Shown: piece by piece, positions 43,096 to 51,258 of the stretch | How the letters are laid out: each line of letters starts with the position of its first letter | Numbering within the stretch: the stretch's first letter is position 1 | DNA from: KBS50 sp042434095 | GTDB lineage: Bacteria; Actinomycetota; Actinomycetes; Mycobacteriales; Micromonosporaceae | Assembly (NCBI RefSeq): GCF_042434095.1 | Contig: NZ_JBHLUE010000034.1 | Span: 345,499 to 409,498, forward strand | DNA: 64,000 nucleotides | Direction: 5' to 3' | Notes under the pieces: model-generated | The model's database searches: none | Told to the model about the DNA's origin: nothing | Seen by the model: only the letters and a program-made list of their open reading frames with translations | Position numbers and translations under genes: made by a program

Positions 43096-44463
43096 TCAGG
43101 TGGCGGCGAGGATGACCGGGCGGGCGGCCAGGTAGTACCGCTGGTCGCCGGCGCTCGGGTCCACCGGCGGGGCGAGCCGCTCGACGGCCACGAACCCGTC
43201 GGCGGCGTACGCGGCGCCCGGGTCCCAGCCGGTCCCGTCCTCGCCGTACCGCAGGTCGAAGCGGGACAGCTCGCGGCCGGTCCGGGAGTCCAGGGTGAGC
43301 AGCTGCCGGTCGGCGCCGAGCAGGTGCACCCGGCCGGGCTGGACGGCCAGCACCGTCGTGCCGGCCGGGACGGTGTGCCGCCACCGCTCCCGGCCGCCGG
43401 CCGCGGGCCGGGCCAGCACCACGGTGCCCTGGACCGCGACGGCGAGCCCGTCCACGACGGCCACCCCGGACGGATCCAGCAGCTCGTCCCGGGCCGGCTG
43501 CGGCCGGTCCACCAGCCAGCCCTGCCCGCCGCCCGCCCGGTCGGTGACGCGGATCGCGGGGCAACCGGACCGGCCGGCCGCGCAGCCCAGACCGGCCAGC
43601 CCGGTCCATTCGGCGCCGGCCTCCGGATGCCACCGGCGCAGCACCGCGCCGGTGGCGACGTTCCGGAACTCCACCGCCCACGGCGTGTCGCAGGTGTCGA
43701 TGGCGGCGAACTCGCCGGCGGCGGTGGTCAGCTGGTCGGTCCGGCACGCCGCCGGCACGTCGACCCGCCAGAGCCGGCGTCCGGTGCGGGCGTCGAGGCC
43801 GACCAGCTCGGTGCGGCCGGCCACGATGAGCACGGGGGATCCGCCCGGCGGAGCGGCCAGCCGCAGCCCCGGCGGCGCGTAGACGGTGCCCGCGCCGGTG
43901 CGCCGGCCGTCGTACCGGGCGTCGGTCGCCGGACCGGCGGCCCGCCAGCCGATCCGGCCGGTCCGGGCGTCCAGCGCCACCAGCTCGCCGTCCGACCAGC
44001 GCGTCACCACCAGCGGGTCGGCGCCGTCCCCGGTGGCACCGGCCGGTGCCGCCGCCCCGCCGCCCGAGCCGGCCGCCCCGCCCGAGCCGGCCGCCCCGCC
44101 CGAGCCGGCCGAGTCGGCCGAGCCGGCCGGTGCCGTGGCCACCACGCCGGTGAGCTGCGCGGGCCAGCGCCGGTACGCCCAGGTCGGCGTGTTGCGGTAC
44201 GTCGCGTCGACCGGACCGTCCGCGCTCACCTCCCGGGCTGCGGCGTAGACCCGGATCCGGCCGGCCACGATGAGCGGGGCGGTCGGCAGCGTCCCGCGCA
44301 CCCCCGCCGGACTGTCCGGCTCGGCCGGATAGGCCGCCGGCCGGGCCACCGTGAGCGTCTCGGCGGGAGCGAAGGCCCGGTAGGCCACCGCGCCGGTGAC
44401 CACGACCGCCAGCACGGCGGCGCCGATCAGCGGGCCCCGGCGGAGTCGCCGCGAAATCGCCAT
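43096..44463 (-). CDS. Membrane-anchored PQQ-like beta-propeller protein
   Basis: 455 residues with an N-terminal transmembrane segment (GPLIGAAVLAVVVTGAVAYR, about 9-28) and propeller blades marked by DARTGRIGWRAAG, DARTGRRLWRVDV and DSRTGRELSRFDL. A Gly/Ser/Ala-rich spacer at about 120-145 is encoded by GCC-rich repeats. It is related to the protein at 37286-38743. ATG 44463 follows TAGGGT by 7 nt (leaderless type). Function unknown. Confidence 0.75.
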   Translation of the reverse strand: MAISRRLRRGPLIGAAVLAVVVTGAVAYRAFAPAETLTVARPAAYPAEPDSPAGVRGTLPTAPLIVAGRIRVYAAAREVSADGPVDATYRNTPTWAYRRWPAQLTGVVATAPAGSADSAGSGGAAGSGGAAGSGGGAAAPAGATGDGADPLVVTRWSDGELVALDARTGRIGWRAAGPATDARYDGRRTGAGTVYAPPGLRLAAPPGGSPVLIVAGRTELVGLDARTGRRLWRVDVPAACRTDQLTTAAGEFAAIDTCDTPWAVEFRNVATGAVLRRWHPEAGAEWTGLAGLGCAAGRSGCPAIRVTDRAGGGQGWLVDRPQPARDELLDPSGVAVVDGLAVAVQGTVVLARPAAGGRERWRHTVPAGTTVLAVQPGRVHLLGADRQLLTLDSRTGRELSRFDLRYGEDGTGWDPGAAYAADGFVAVERLAPPVDPSAGDQRYYLAARPVILAAT

Positions 44464-44470
44464 ATCCCGG

Positions 44471-44476
44471 ACCCTA
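44471..44476 (-). promoter_or_regulatory. -10 box, leaderless type
   Basis: TAGGGT, 7 nt before the ATG of the PQQ-like protein gene. Confidence 0.5.
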
Positions 44477-44504
44477 TCCACCGACCTGGGCACGGCCCGG
44501 CGGC

Positions 44505-44551
44505 GGGGCCCTCAGCTATACCTGAAAGTCATAATTATGCCTGTCAGGCAT
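44505..44551. repeat. Diverged repeat element with ATGCCTG-T-CAGGCAT palindrome
   Basis: GGGGCCCTCAGCTATACC followed by an A/T-rich spacer recalls the dispersed GGGCCC element, and the palindrome ATGCCTGTCAGGCAT (44537-44551) ends it. A similar CATGCC-GGAGA-GGCATG lies at about 60606-60622. Confidence 0.45.
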
Positions 44552-44616
44552 GACGTTTGCTGGACGGTCCGCCGCAGACCGGCGACTTCTGGGTCGAATT
44601 GAGCGCGAGACAGAAC

Positions 44617-45243
44617 CTAGGCGGCGGTGGCCGGGTCGTCGCGACCACGCCGCCGCGGATCGCCGTCGGCCCGGCGAGCATCGCCGCTCTGCCGCGGATC
44701 GCCGGCCTGCCGCGGATCGCCGCCAGCCTGCCGCGGATCGCCGGCCTGCCGCGGATCGCCGGCCTGCCGCGGATCGCCGCGGCGCTCGACGGCCGCGGCC
44801 AGCTCGGCCAGGTCGCGGCGCAGGGCGCCCTCGACCGTCCGGGCCGCCAGGCCGCCGAACATCAGCGCCAACAGCCGACCGTACGGCGCGGTGGGGCCGC
44901 CCTCCTGGATCACGGTCACCGTGGTGCAGCCGCGGTGCCGGCCCACCGTCACCGGCGTGAACCGGTAGGTGATGCGGTAGTCGGCGCCCACCCCCGGGGA
45001 GGTGATCGCGCAGAGCACCGGCGGATCGACCCGTTCCACCACGTACTCCTCGCCGACCTGGAGGCCGTCGGGCAGGGTGCGGATCTCCCGCCACCGGGTG
45101 CCCGGGCCGAAGGCGCCCGCCGAGCGGACCTCGACGTTCTCCACGGTGGACAGGTTGGTGACCCGGGCCGGCAGGTCGGTGAAGACCCGCCACAGCTCAT
45201 CGACACCGGCCCCGATCAACCTGGTCACCGCCACTGTCGACAT
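44617..45243 (-). CDS. SRPBCC (polyketide cyclase-like) protein with DPRQAG repeat tail
   Basis: 208 residues. The first about 145 form a SRPBCC/START domain (STVAVTRLIGAGVDELWRVF at the start, RYRFTPVTV-like strands, GGLAARTVEGALRRDLAEL helix at the end). The remaining about 60 residues are D-P-R-Q-A-G repeats encoded by 18-bp units. The domain binds hydrophobic ligands or acts as a cyclase/aromatase; the function here is unknown. ATG 45243 has GGGGAGG upstream. Confidence 0.75.
   Translation of the reverse strand: MSTVAVTRLIGAGVDELWRVFTDLPARVTNLSTVENVEVRSAGAFGPGTRWREIRTLPDGLQVGEEYVVERVDPPVLCAITSPGVGADYRITYRFTPVTVGRHRGCTTVTVIQEGGPTAPYGRLLALMFGGLAARTVEGALRRDLAELAAAVERRGDPRQAGDPRQAGDPRQAGGDPRQAGDPRQSGDARRADGDPRRRGRDDPATAA
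44680..44775 (-). repeat. 18-bp tandem repeat coding for DPRQAG
   Basis: About five units of GCCGCGGATCGCCGGCCT, in frame with the SRPBCC gene. Confidence 0.8.
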
Positions 45244-45509
45244 GGCCACCTCCCCGAACCACGGTACGACGCGGCACCGCGATCCGTAACCGGGTTACCG
45301 GCAGGGAGTGCCGGCCGCCGGCCGGAAGTCAGACCCGTCGATCGCCCGAAGCCGACCTCGGCGATACGGTCGAAAATTTGATCACCAAAGAGTGAGCATT
45401 GCGTCGCTCACCGCGAATCGGCAGACTCGGTGGCATTCGCCCGCATCGCTCCGGCCGGGCGCCGGCTGCCGTGGGCGGTTTGACGGGGGAAGACGGGAGG
45501 CGACAGCCC

Positions 45510-45941
45510 ATGGCGCAGGACGGAGAGGACGGATCGAACGAACCGGGGCCGGCCCGGGCCTGGTGGGAACACCCCGGCCGGCCGACGCCGTACCTCCTCT
45601 GGGGGTTGATCTGGTGCCACTGCGGCACCCCGATGGTGCCGGCGGACCGGCTCGGCGGATCCGGGCCACCGGAGCGCTTCTACCGGTGCGACGCGGGTTG
45701 CGGGCGGCCTCCCGTACCGGCGGGTCGCCTTGAGGGTGAGGTGTTCGGCGCCGTGGTCACGGCGGCGCTGGACCACGCGCCGCGCTGGACGCTACGGCGG
45801 TGGCGGACCTGGTCCGCCGGCCGGCGGTCGGACCCGGACCGGCGCCGCGACCTGATCCGGAGCTGGGTGCACCGGGTGGTGGCCAGCGACGGGCAGCCGC
45901 CGCTGCTGCTCTGGGCCGACTACGCGGTCGCGTCGTCCTGA
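45510..45941 (+). CDS. Stand-alone zinc-ribbon protein related to large serine recombinases
   Basis: 143 residues. WCHCGTPMVPADRLGG (about 35-50) and YRCDAGCGRPPVPAGRLEGE (about 57-76) match the zinc beta-ribbon of large serine recombinases (C-x-C...C-x3-C), but neither the catalytic serine domain nor the coiled coil is present. It may be a domesticated fragment acting in DNA binding. GGGAGG precedes the ATG. Its last 22 nt overlap the 3' end of fah on the other strand. Confidence 0.6.
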   Translation: MAQDGEDGSNEPGPARAWWEHPGRPTPYLLWGLIWCHCGTPMVPADRLGGSGPPERFYRCDAGCGRPPVPAGRLEGEVFGAVVTAALDHAPRWTLRRWRTWSAGRRSDPDRRRDLIRSWVHRVVASDGQPPLLLWADYAVASS

Positions 45942-47266
45942 CCGGACTCCGACGACGCCAAGCCGGCCGGTCCGGCGGTGGCCGGGGCGGCAGTGGCCGG
46001 GGCGGCGGTGGCCGGGGCGGCGGTGGCCGGTCCGGCGGTGGCCGGGGCGGCGGTGGCCGGCATGATCGTGCCGGTCACCTCGCCGAGGGCGACGGTCGTG
46101 CCGTCCGGGCCGGGCGCCGTGGCGCTGATCGTCACGGTGTCGCCGTCGACCAGGAAGGTCCGCGTCGTGCCGTCGGCGAGCGTGACCGGCTCGGCGCCGC
46201 CCCAGGTCAGCTCCAGGAACGAGCCGACCTGGCCGCGCTCGGGGCCGGAGACCGTTCCGGAGGCGTAGAGGTCACCCGTGCGCAGCGCGGCGCCGTTGAC
46301 GGTCAGGTGCGCGAGTTGCTGGGCCGGCGTCCAGTACATGCCGGCGAAGGGCGGATCGCTCACCCGGTTGCCGTTCCACTCGACGGTCAGCCGCAGGTCC
46401 AGCCCCAGGTGCGGTACGTCACGCAGGTAGTCGAGCACCGGCGGGTCCTGCCGGGGCGCCGGCACCCAGGCGTCGGCGAGCGCCTCCAGCGGCACCACCC
46501 AGGCCGAGATGGAGGTGGCGAACGACTTGCCGAGGAACGGACCCAGCGGCTGGTACTCCCAGGCCTGGATGTCCCGGGCGGACCAGTCGTTCACCAGGAC
46601 CACGCCGAAGACGTGCGCCGGGAAGTCGTCGACGGGCACGGGCCGGCCGAGCGCGGACGGTACGCCCACCACGAAGCCGACCTCGGCCTCGATGTCCAGC
46701 CGCGCCGACGGGCCGAAGACGGGCCCGTCCGGGGTGGGACGCTGGCCGCAGGGCCGGACCACCGGGGTGCCGGAGACGACCACCGTGCCGCCCCGGCCGT
46801 GGTAGCCGATCGGCAGGTGCTTCCAGTTCGGCAGGATGGCGGGCTGGCCCGGCCGGAAGATCTGGCCGACGTTGCCGGCGTGCTGCTCGGAGGAGTAGAA
46901 GTCCACGTAGTCGGCCACCGCGATCGGCAGCAGCAGCTCGACGTCGGCGAGCGGCACGAGCAGCGGCTGCACGGCCGCCCGGTGCGCCTCGTCGGTGAGC
47001 AGCTCCACGATCCGCTCCCGGACGGCGGTCCACTGCGGGCGGCCGAGCGACAGGAACTCGTTGAGCACCGGCCGGCGCAGGGCGCCACCGGCCATGATGA
47101 GGCCGGCCTCCTCGGCCCGGTTCAGATCGAGCACCAGGTCCCCGATGCGGACCCCGATCCGCGCGTCGTCGCCGCCGGATCGGGGACCGGCCGCGGGGCG
47201 GAACACCCCGTACGGCAGGTTGTGCGTCCCGTACGGCGAGCCCACCGCGCCGGTCACCCAGGTCAT
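45920..47266 (-). CDS. fah: Fumarylacetoacetase
   Basis: 448 residues in the two-domain layout of fumarylacetoacetate hydrolase. YVDFYSSEQHAGNVGQIFRP (about 115-134) holds the catalytic His and metal Asp. DIEAEVGFVVG (about 195), VLVNDWSARDIQAWEYQPLG (about 230-249) and SFATSISAWVVPLEAL are diagnostic. Reaction: fumarylacetoacetate to fumarate and acetoacetate, the last step of tyrosine degradation. The C-terminal about 40 residues are A-T-A-A-P/A-T-A-G-P repeats. It is translationally coupled (ATGA) to the upstream unknown gene. Confidence 0.95.
   Translation of the reverse strand: MTWVTGAVGSPYGTHNLPYGVFRPAAGPRSGGDDARIGVRIGDLVLDLNRAEEAGLIMAGGALRRPVLNEFLSLGRPQWTAVRERIVELLTDEAHRAAVQPLLVPLADVELLLPIAVADYVDFYSSEQHAGNVGQIFRPGQPAILPNWKHLPIGYHGRGGTVVVSGTPVVRPCGQRPTPDGPVFGPSARLDIEAEVGFVVGVPSALGRPVPVDDFPAHVFGVVLVNDWSARDIQAWEYQPLGPFLGKSFATSISAWVVPLEALADAWVPAPRQDPPVLDYLRDVPHLGLDLRLTVEWNGNRVSDPPFAGMYWTPAQQLAHLTVNGAALRTGDLYASGTVSGPERGQVGSFLELTWGGAEPVTLADGTTRTFLVDGDTVTISATAPGPDGTTVALGEVTGTIMPATAAPATAGPATAAPATAAPATAAPATAGPAGLASSESGQDDATA
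45960..46055 (-). repeat. 15-bp tandem repeat at the 3' end of fah
   Basis: Six or so copies of GTGGCCGGGGCGGCG and variants, in frame, coding for the Ala/Thr/Pro tail. Confidence 0.8.
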
Positions 47267-48129
47267 GTCTCGAATCCCCCGTTCACCAGGCCCAGTCGGA
47301 TGAGATCGGTCAGCGGGTCGACCACGCTGCACGAGCCGAAGCCGACCCAGAGCGGCCGCTCGCCGTCCCGGCGTGCCCGGATCGGGTCCACCACCCGGAG
47401 CGGGTCGGTGGCCGCGAGCAGTTCGGCCATGTCGGCCACCTCGGCGCCGTCGAGCGCGGCCGCGGTGGCGGCCAGCACGTTGACGAAGCCGTGGTGGGCG
47501 AACCCGGTCTCCGGATCGGTGTGCCGGAGCGCGTTGTGCAGCCCGGCCGTGAGCTTGAACGGCAGCTTCCGGTCCCGGCAGGCGCAGATCACCGCGGCCA
47601 GCTCCACCGGGGTCGGGAAGAGCTCGGCGGCCAGGCCGCCGGTGCGGAACTTCGCGGCCAGCCGCCCGCCGCCGGCCCGGGTGGCCGCGATCGTGTCGAG
47701 CGCCGCCAGCAGGCCGAAGGTGAGCGGCACCTCGGCGTAGAAGTCCAGGTCGGTGCGCTCGGCCACCAGCGGGCCGAGCCGGGTCAGGCCGGGCTGCGGG
47801 TCCTCGCCACGCTTGGCCACCGGCACCTCGACCTGGCGGACGGTGCAGCCGGTGAGCCCGGTCGACGACAGCGTCGCGGGCAGCCGGTCCAGGCCGGTGT
47901 CCCCGATCAGCCCGATCACGAGGTCCTCGCCGGGTTCGACCAGGCCGGTCAGCGCGCCGGTGGTGACGGCCGAGGCGGGCAGCAGCAGCGGACCCACCAG
48001 GTCGGCGTACCAGGCGGCCCGGTGCCGCCGGTGCGCGGCGACCGCGTCGGGCACGCTGGCGCTGCCCGGCGGGAAGACCGCGGCGTCGTCGACGAGGCCG
48101 TCGAAGAGCCGGGGCAGCTGCGTTGACAC
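47263..48129 (-). CDS. Conserved hypothetical protein coupled to fah
   Basis: 288 residues with a barrel-like alternation of strands and helices. Recognisable stretches are LVDDAAVFPPGSASVPDAVA (about 12-31), DLDFYAEVPL (about 129), GRLAAKFRTGGLAAELFPT (about 155-173), LPFKLTAGLHNALRH (about 192-206) and LWVGFGSCSVVDPL (about 263-276). No signal peptide. I do not recognise a characterised family. The GTG at 48129 begins the operon and the stop overlaps the fah ATG by 4 nt, so a role in homogentisate breakdown is likely. No maleylacetoacetate isomerase is present elsewhere in the window. Confidence 0.7.
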   Translation of the reverse strand: MSTQLPRLFDGLVDDAAVFPPGSASVPDAVAAHRRHRAAWYADLVGPLLLPASAVTTGALTGLVEPGEDLVIGLIGDTGLDRLPATLSSTGLTGCTVRQVEVPVAKRGEDPQPGLTRLGPLVAERTDLDFYAEVPLTFGLLAALDTIAATRAGGGRLAAKFRTGGLAAELFPTPVELAAVICACRDRKLPFKLTAGLHNALRHTDPETGFAHHGFVNVLAATAAALDGAEVADMAELLAATDPLRVVDPIRARRDGERPLWVGFGSCSVVDPLTDLIRLGLVNGGFET

Positions 48130-48160
48130 GAACAGAGAACTTACGGGACGCTACGAGTAA

Positions 48161-48186
48161 CGGACAACCGCGTCCGATTATCGGAC
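48161..48186. promoter_or_regulatory. Palindromic operator candidate between fah operon and hmgA
   Basis: GTCCGATTATCGGAC (48172-48186) is a perfect 15-bp palindrome, and CGGAC-AACCGC-GTCCG (48161-48176) forms a second, overlapping inverted repeat. They lie in the 95-nt gap between the divergent starts, where one regulator could control both directions. Confidence 0.6.
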
Positions 48187-48224
48187 AGCACCGGCCGGTG
48201 ACCGGGACAAATCGGGAGGCTGAC

Positions 48225-49427
48225 ATGCCGTACTACCGCAGCGTCGGCGAGGTGCCCCGCAAGCGGCACACCCAGTTCCGCCAGCCCGACGGCAGCCTGT
48301 ACGCCGAGGAGCTGATGGGCCAGGAGGGCTTCTCCTCCGACTCGTCGTTGCTCTACCACCGGCACCTGCCCACGGCGATCGTGGCGGCCGAGGAGTTCAG
48401 CCCGCCCGCCGTCACCCGGGCGCCCAACCTGCCGCTGAAGCCGCGGCACCTGCGTACCCACAAGCTGGACACCGCGGGCGCCGACCCGGTGCTGGGCCGC
48501 CAGTACCTGCTCGCCAACGACGACGTCCGGATCGCGTACGCGGTGGCCGACCGTCCCTCGCCGCTGTACCGCAGCGCGATCGGCGACGAGTGCCTGTACG
48601 TCGAGGCCGGTGACCTGCGGGTCGAGTCCACCTTCGGGGTGCTGGAGGTGACCGCCGGCGACTACGTGATCATCCCGACCTCGGTGGTGCACCGGCTCGT
48701 ACCCACCGGGGACGGGCCGGTCCGGCTGCTGGCGTTCGAGGCCACCGGCCACGTCGGGCCGCCCAAGCGGTACCTCTCGGTCCGCGGGCAGTTCCTGGAG
48801 CACTCGCCGTACTGCGAGCGGGATGTCCGCGGCCCCGGCGAGCCGCTGCTGGTCGACGGCGAGGACGTCGAGGTGCTGGTCCGGCACCGCTCCCGGGCCT
48901 CCGGCCCGGGTGGCAGCGGCACTGCGTGGACGCGTTTCGTCTATGCCAACCACCCGTTCGACGTGGTGGGCTGGGACGGTCACCTCTACCCGTGGGCGTT
49001 CTCGATCCACGACTTCGAGCCGATCACCGGGCGGGTGCACCAGCCGCCACCGGTGCACCAGACGTTCCAGGGCCCGAACTTCGTGATCTGCTCGTTCGTG
49101 CCCCGCAAGGTGGATTACCACCCGCAGGCCATCCCCGTGCCGTACAACCACCACAACGTGGACTCGGACGAGATGATGTTCTACACGGGCGGCAACTACG
49201 AGGCCCGGCGCGGCTCGGGGATCGAGCAGGGCTCCATCTCGCTGCACCCGGCCGGATTCACCCACGGCCCCCAGCCGGGGGCGGTGGAACGGGCCATCGG
49301 GGCCGACTTCTTCGACGAGCTGGCCGTCATGATCGACACCTTCCGGCCGCTGGACCTCTGCGACGCCGGACTGGCCTGCGAGGACCCCGGCTACGCCTGG
49401 ACCTGGTCCGGCCGCACTGCCCGCTGA
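48225..49427 (+). CDS. hmgA: Homogentisate 1,2-dioxygenase
   Basis: 400 residues of the actinobacterial/short form. Cupin motifs include VTAGDYVIIPTSVVHRLVPT (about 145-164), PPPVHQTFQGPNFVICSFVP (about 275-294), YNHHNVDSDEMMFYTGG (about 308-324) and SLHPAGFTHGPQPG (about 340-353), giving the iron His/Glu/His ligands. Reaction: homogentisate plus O2 to maleylacetoacetate. GGGAGG precedes the ATG at 48225. It is divergent from the unknown-fah operon. Confidence 0.93.
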   Translation: MPYYRSVGEVPRKRHTQFRQPDGSLYAEELMGQEGFSSDSSLLYHRHLPTAIVAAEEFSPPAVTRAPNLPLKPRHLRTHKLDTAGADPVLGRQYLLANDDVRIAYAVADRPSPLYRSAIGDECLYVEAGDLRVESTFGVLEVTAGDYVIIPTSVVHRLVPTGDGPVRLLAFEATGHVGPPKRYLSVRGQFLEHSPYCERDVRGPGEPLLVDGEDVEVLVRHRSRASGPGGSGTAWTRFVYANHPFDVVGWDGHLYPWAFSIHDFEPITGRVHQPPPVHQTFQGPNFVICSFVPRKVDYHPQAIPVPYNHHNVDSDEMMFYTGGNYEARRGSGIEQGSISLHPAGFTHGPQPGAVERAIGADFFDELAVMIDTFRPLDLCDAGLACEDPGYAWTWSGRTAR

Positions 49428-49440
49428 GCGGCCTTCGGGC

Positions 49441-49494
49441 GTTAAGAGGGGACCCTTCCTATACCGGAAACGGTAAGAGGGGGCCCTTCCTTAC
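49441..49494. repeat. Dispersed GGGCCC double-palindrome element, copy 6
   Basis: Arms AGAGGGGACCCTTCC and AGAGGGGGCCCTTCC around CTATACCGGAAACGGTAA. It lies between convergent hmgA and ispF and contains the ispF stop codon, exactly as copy 3 contains the rlmB stop. Confidence 0.85.
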
Positions 49495-49988
49495 ACGGGG
49501 ACGATGCGCGGGGTGGGTGGGGCGTACACGGTGGCCACGGCGATGGCGGCCAGGCCCTCGGCCCGGCCGGTCAGCCCCAGCCCGTCCGTGGTGGTGCCGG
49601 ACACCGTCACCGGGGCGCCCAGCGCGTCGCTCAGCGCCCGCTGCGCCTCGTCGCGGCGGCGACCGATCTTGGGCCGTACCCCGATGACCTGGATCGAGAC
49701 GTTGCCGATCTCCAGGCCGGCGCGCCGAACCCGGCGCGCGGTCTCGGCCAGCAACGCGACGCCCGCGGCGCCCGCCCACTCGGGCTCGGCCACCCCGTAG
49801 TTCGAGCCCAGGTCGCCCAGGCCGGCGGCCGAGAGCAGGGCGTCGCAGCCGGCGTGCGCCGCCACGTCGCCGTCGGAGTGCCCGGCCAGCCCGTCGAGGT
49901 CCGGCCAGAGCAGGCCGGCCACCCAGCAGGGTCGGCCGGCCTCGAAGGCGTGGACGTCCGTGCCGACCCCGACCCGCGGAACGATCAT
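49491..49988 (-). CDS. ispF: 2-C-methyl-D-erythritol 2,4-cyclodiphosphate synthase
   Basis: 165 residues, full length. VGTDVHAF (metal Asp and His, about 8-15), HSDGDVAAHAGCDALL (about 37-52) and TTTDGLGLTGRAEGLAA (about 131-147) are the family signatures. Reaction: the fifth step of the MEP isoprenoid pathway. It lies 48 nt after ispD on the same strand, in the conserved carD-ispD-ispF order. Confidence 0.95.
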   Translation of the reverse strand: MIVPRVGVGTDVHAFEAGRPCWVAGLLWPDLDGLAGHSDGDVAAHAGCDALLSAAGLGDLGSNYGVAEPEWAGAAGVALLAETARRVRRAGLEIGNVSIQVIGVRPKIGRRRDEAQRALSDALGAPVTVSGTTTDGLGLTGRAEGLAAIAVATVYAPPTPRIVPV

Positions 49989-50036
49989 GAGCCGAGGGTA
50001 CGCCAGGACCCGCCGGCGGGCCGCAGGGTCGGGCCC

Positions 50037-50735
50037 TCAGGCGCCGACCCGGGTCAGCAGATGCTCGGCCAGCAGCAGATCGAACGGTCGGGTGATCTTG
50101 AGCGCGTACTCGGATCCGGGCACGCAGCCCACCGGAACGCCCTGCTTCTCCACCAGCCCCGCGTCGTCGGTGAGCGGATCCGTGGCCGCCGCGTGCGCGG
50201 CGGTCAGCACCGCGCGGCGGAAGCCCTGCGGCGTCTGCACGGCGCGCAGCGCCGACCGGTCCACGGTGCCCACCACCAGATCGGCGCCGGACACCTCCTT
50301 GATCGTGTCGACCACCGGGAGAACCGGGATCACGGCCTCCCGGCCGGCCCGGACCGCCCCGGCCACCGACTCGACGAGGCCGCTCGGCGCGAGCGCCCGG
50401 GCCGCGTCGTGCACCAGGATGATCTCCGGCCCCGCCGGCACGGCCGCCAGGGCGGCGGCCACCGACTCCTGCCGGGTGGCGCCGCCGGGCACGACGATCA
50501 CCGGCGCCACCGGGGCCAGCATGGCCCGAACGGCGGCCACCTCCACGACCGGGGCGGCCACCACGATCACCCGTACGGACGGCGCGGCCGAAACCCGGCG
50601 GACGGCGTGCACCAGCAGGGGCTCACCGGCGAGCGGGCGGAGCGCCTTGGGAGCGCCGGGGCCGAGGCGTACCCCGGCGCCACCGGCAGGAACAAGGACC
50701 GCGACGTCACCGCGCGGATTGAGCTGCGCGGTCAC
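50037..50735 (-). CDS. ispD: 2-C-methyl-D-erythritol 4-phosphate cytidylyltransferase
   Basis: 232 residues. The nucleotide-binding loop is VPAGGAGVRLGPGAPKALRP (about 15-34), LVHDAARALAP (about 110-120) carries the conserved Asp, and TIKEV and TDDAGLVEKQG match IspD. Reaction: CTP plus MEP to CDP-ME. The start is GTG 50735 with AAGGA 8 nt upstream. A near-perfect 22-bp inverted repeat spans the ribosome-binding site and first 14 codons (50694-50747), which may restrain translation. It lies 37 nt after carD. Confidence 0.93.
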   Translation of the reverse strand: MTAQLNPRGDVAVLVPAGGAGVRLGPGAPKALRPLAGEPLLVHAVRRVSAAPSVRVIVVAAPVVEVAAVRAMLAPVAPVIVVPGGATRQESVAAALAAVPAGPEIILVHDAARALAPSGLVESVAGAVRAGREAVIPVLPVVDTIKEVSGADLVVGTVDRSALRAVQTPQGFRRAVLTAAHAAATDPLTDDAGLVEKQGVPVGCVPGSEYALKITRPFDLLLAEHLLTRVGA

Positions 50736-50747
50736 GTCGCGGTCCTT
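50694..50747 (-). promoter_or_regulatory. Hairpin over the ispD ribosome-binding site and start codon
   Basis: The arms 50694-50715 and 50726-50747 are inverted repeats of 22 bp with one mismatch and a 10-nt loop. In the mRNA the AAGGA ribosome-binding site lies in the 5' arm, and the GTG, next to the single mismatch, is also within that arm. Such a stable stem should block initiation unless opened by coupling or another factor. Confidence 0.6.
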
Positions 50748-50772
50748 CGAGGGTGGTGGGCCGAAGAGGGTC

Positions 50773-51258
50773 TCAGGCCTCGGTGAGCACCTTGTCGAGG
50801 AGGGTCTCCGCCTCGTCCTTGGTGCTCTTCTCGGCGAGCGCGACCTCGCCGACCAGGATGTCCCGGGCCTTGGCGAGCATCCGCTTCTCGCCCGCGGACA
50901 GGCCCCGCTCCCGCTCCCGACGCCAGAGGTCGCGCACGACCTCAGCCACCTTGAGCGGATTGCCGGAGGCCAGCTTCTCCAGATTTGCCTTGTAACGCCG
51001 CGACCAGTTCGTGGGCTCCTCGGTGTGCGGGGCACGGAGGACATCGAAGACCTTGCCCAGGCCTTCCTCGCCAACCACTTCGCGCACGCCCACGATCTCG
51101 GCGTTCTCGGCAGGGACCCGGACGGTCAGGTCACCCTGAGCAACCCTCAGGACGAGGTACTGCTTGGGTTCGCCCTTGATGACCCGAGTCTCGATTGCCT
51201 CGATGAGTGCGGCCCCGTGGTGGGGGTAAACAACGGTCTCGCCGACACTGAAAACCAT
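50773..51258 (-). CDS. carD: CarD-family RNA polymerase-binding regulator
   Basis: 161 residues, the standard actinobacterial length. The N-terminal RNAP-interaction domain starts MVFSVGETVVYPHHGAALIE. The C-terminal helical DNA-binding domain includes NWSRRYKANLEKLASGNPLK, VVRDLWRRERERGLSAGEKR and MLAKARDILVGEVALAE. CarD stabilises open complexes at rRNA and housekeeping promoters and is essential in mycobacteria. The ATG at 51258 has AAAGGGG upstream and a TAGACA or TACCCT -10 candidate near 51280-51290. Confidence 0.95.
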   Translation of the reverse strand: MVFSVGETVVYPHHGAALIEAIETRVIKGEPKQYLVLRVAQGDLTVRVPAENAEIVGVREVVGEEGLGKVFDVLRAPHTEEPTNWSRRYKANLEKLASGNPLKVAEVVRDLWRRERERGLSAGEKRMLAKARDILVGEVALAEKSTKDEAETLLDKVLTEA

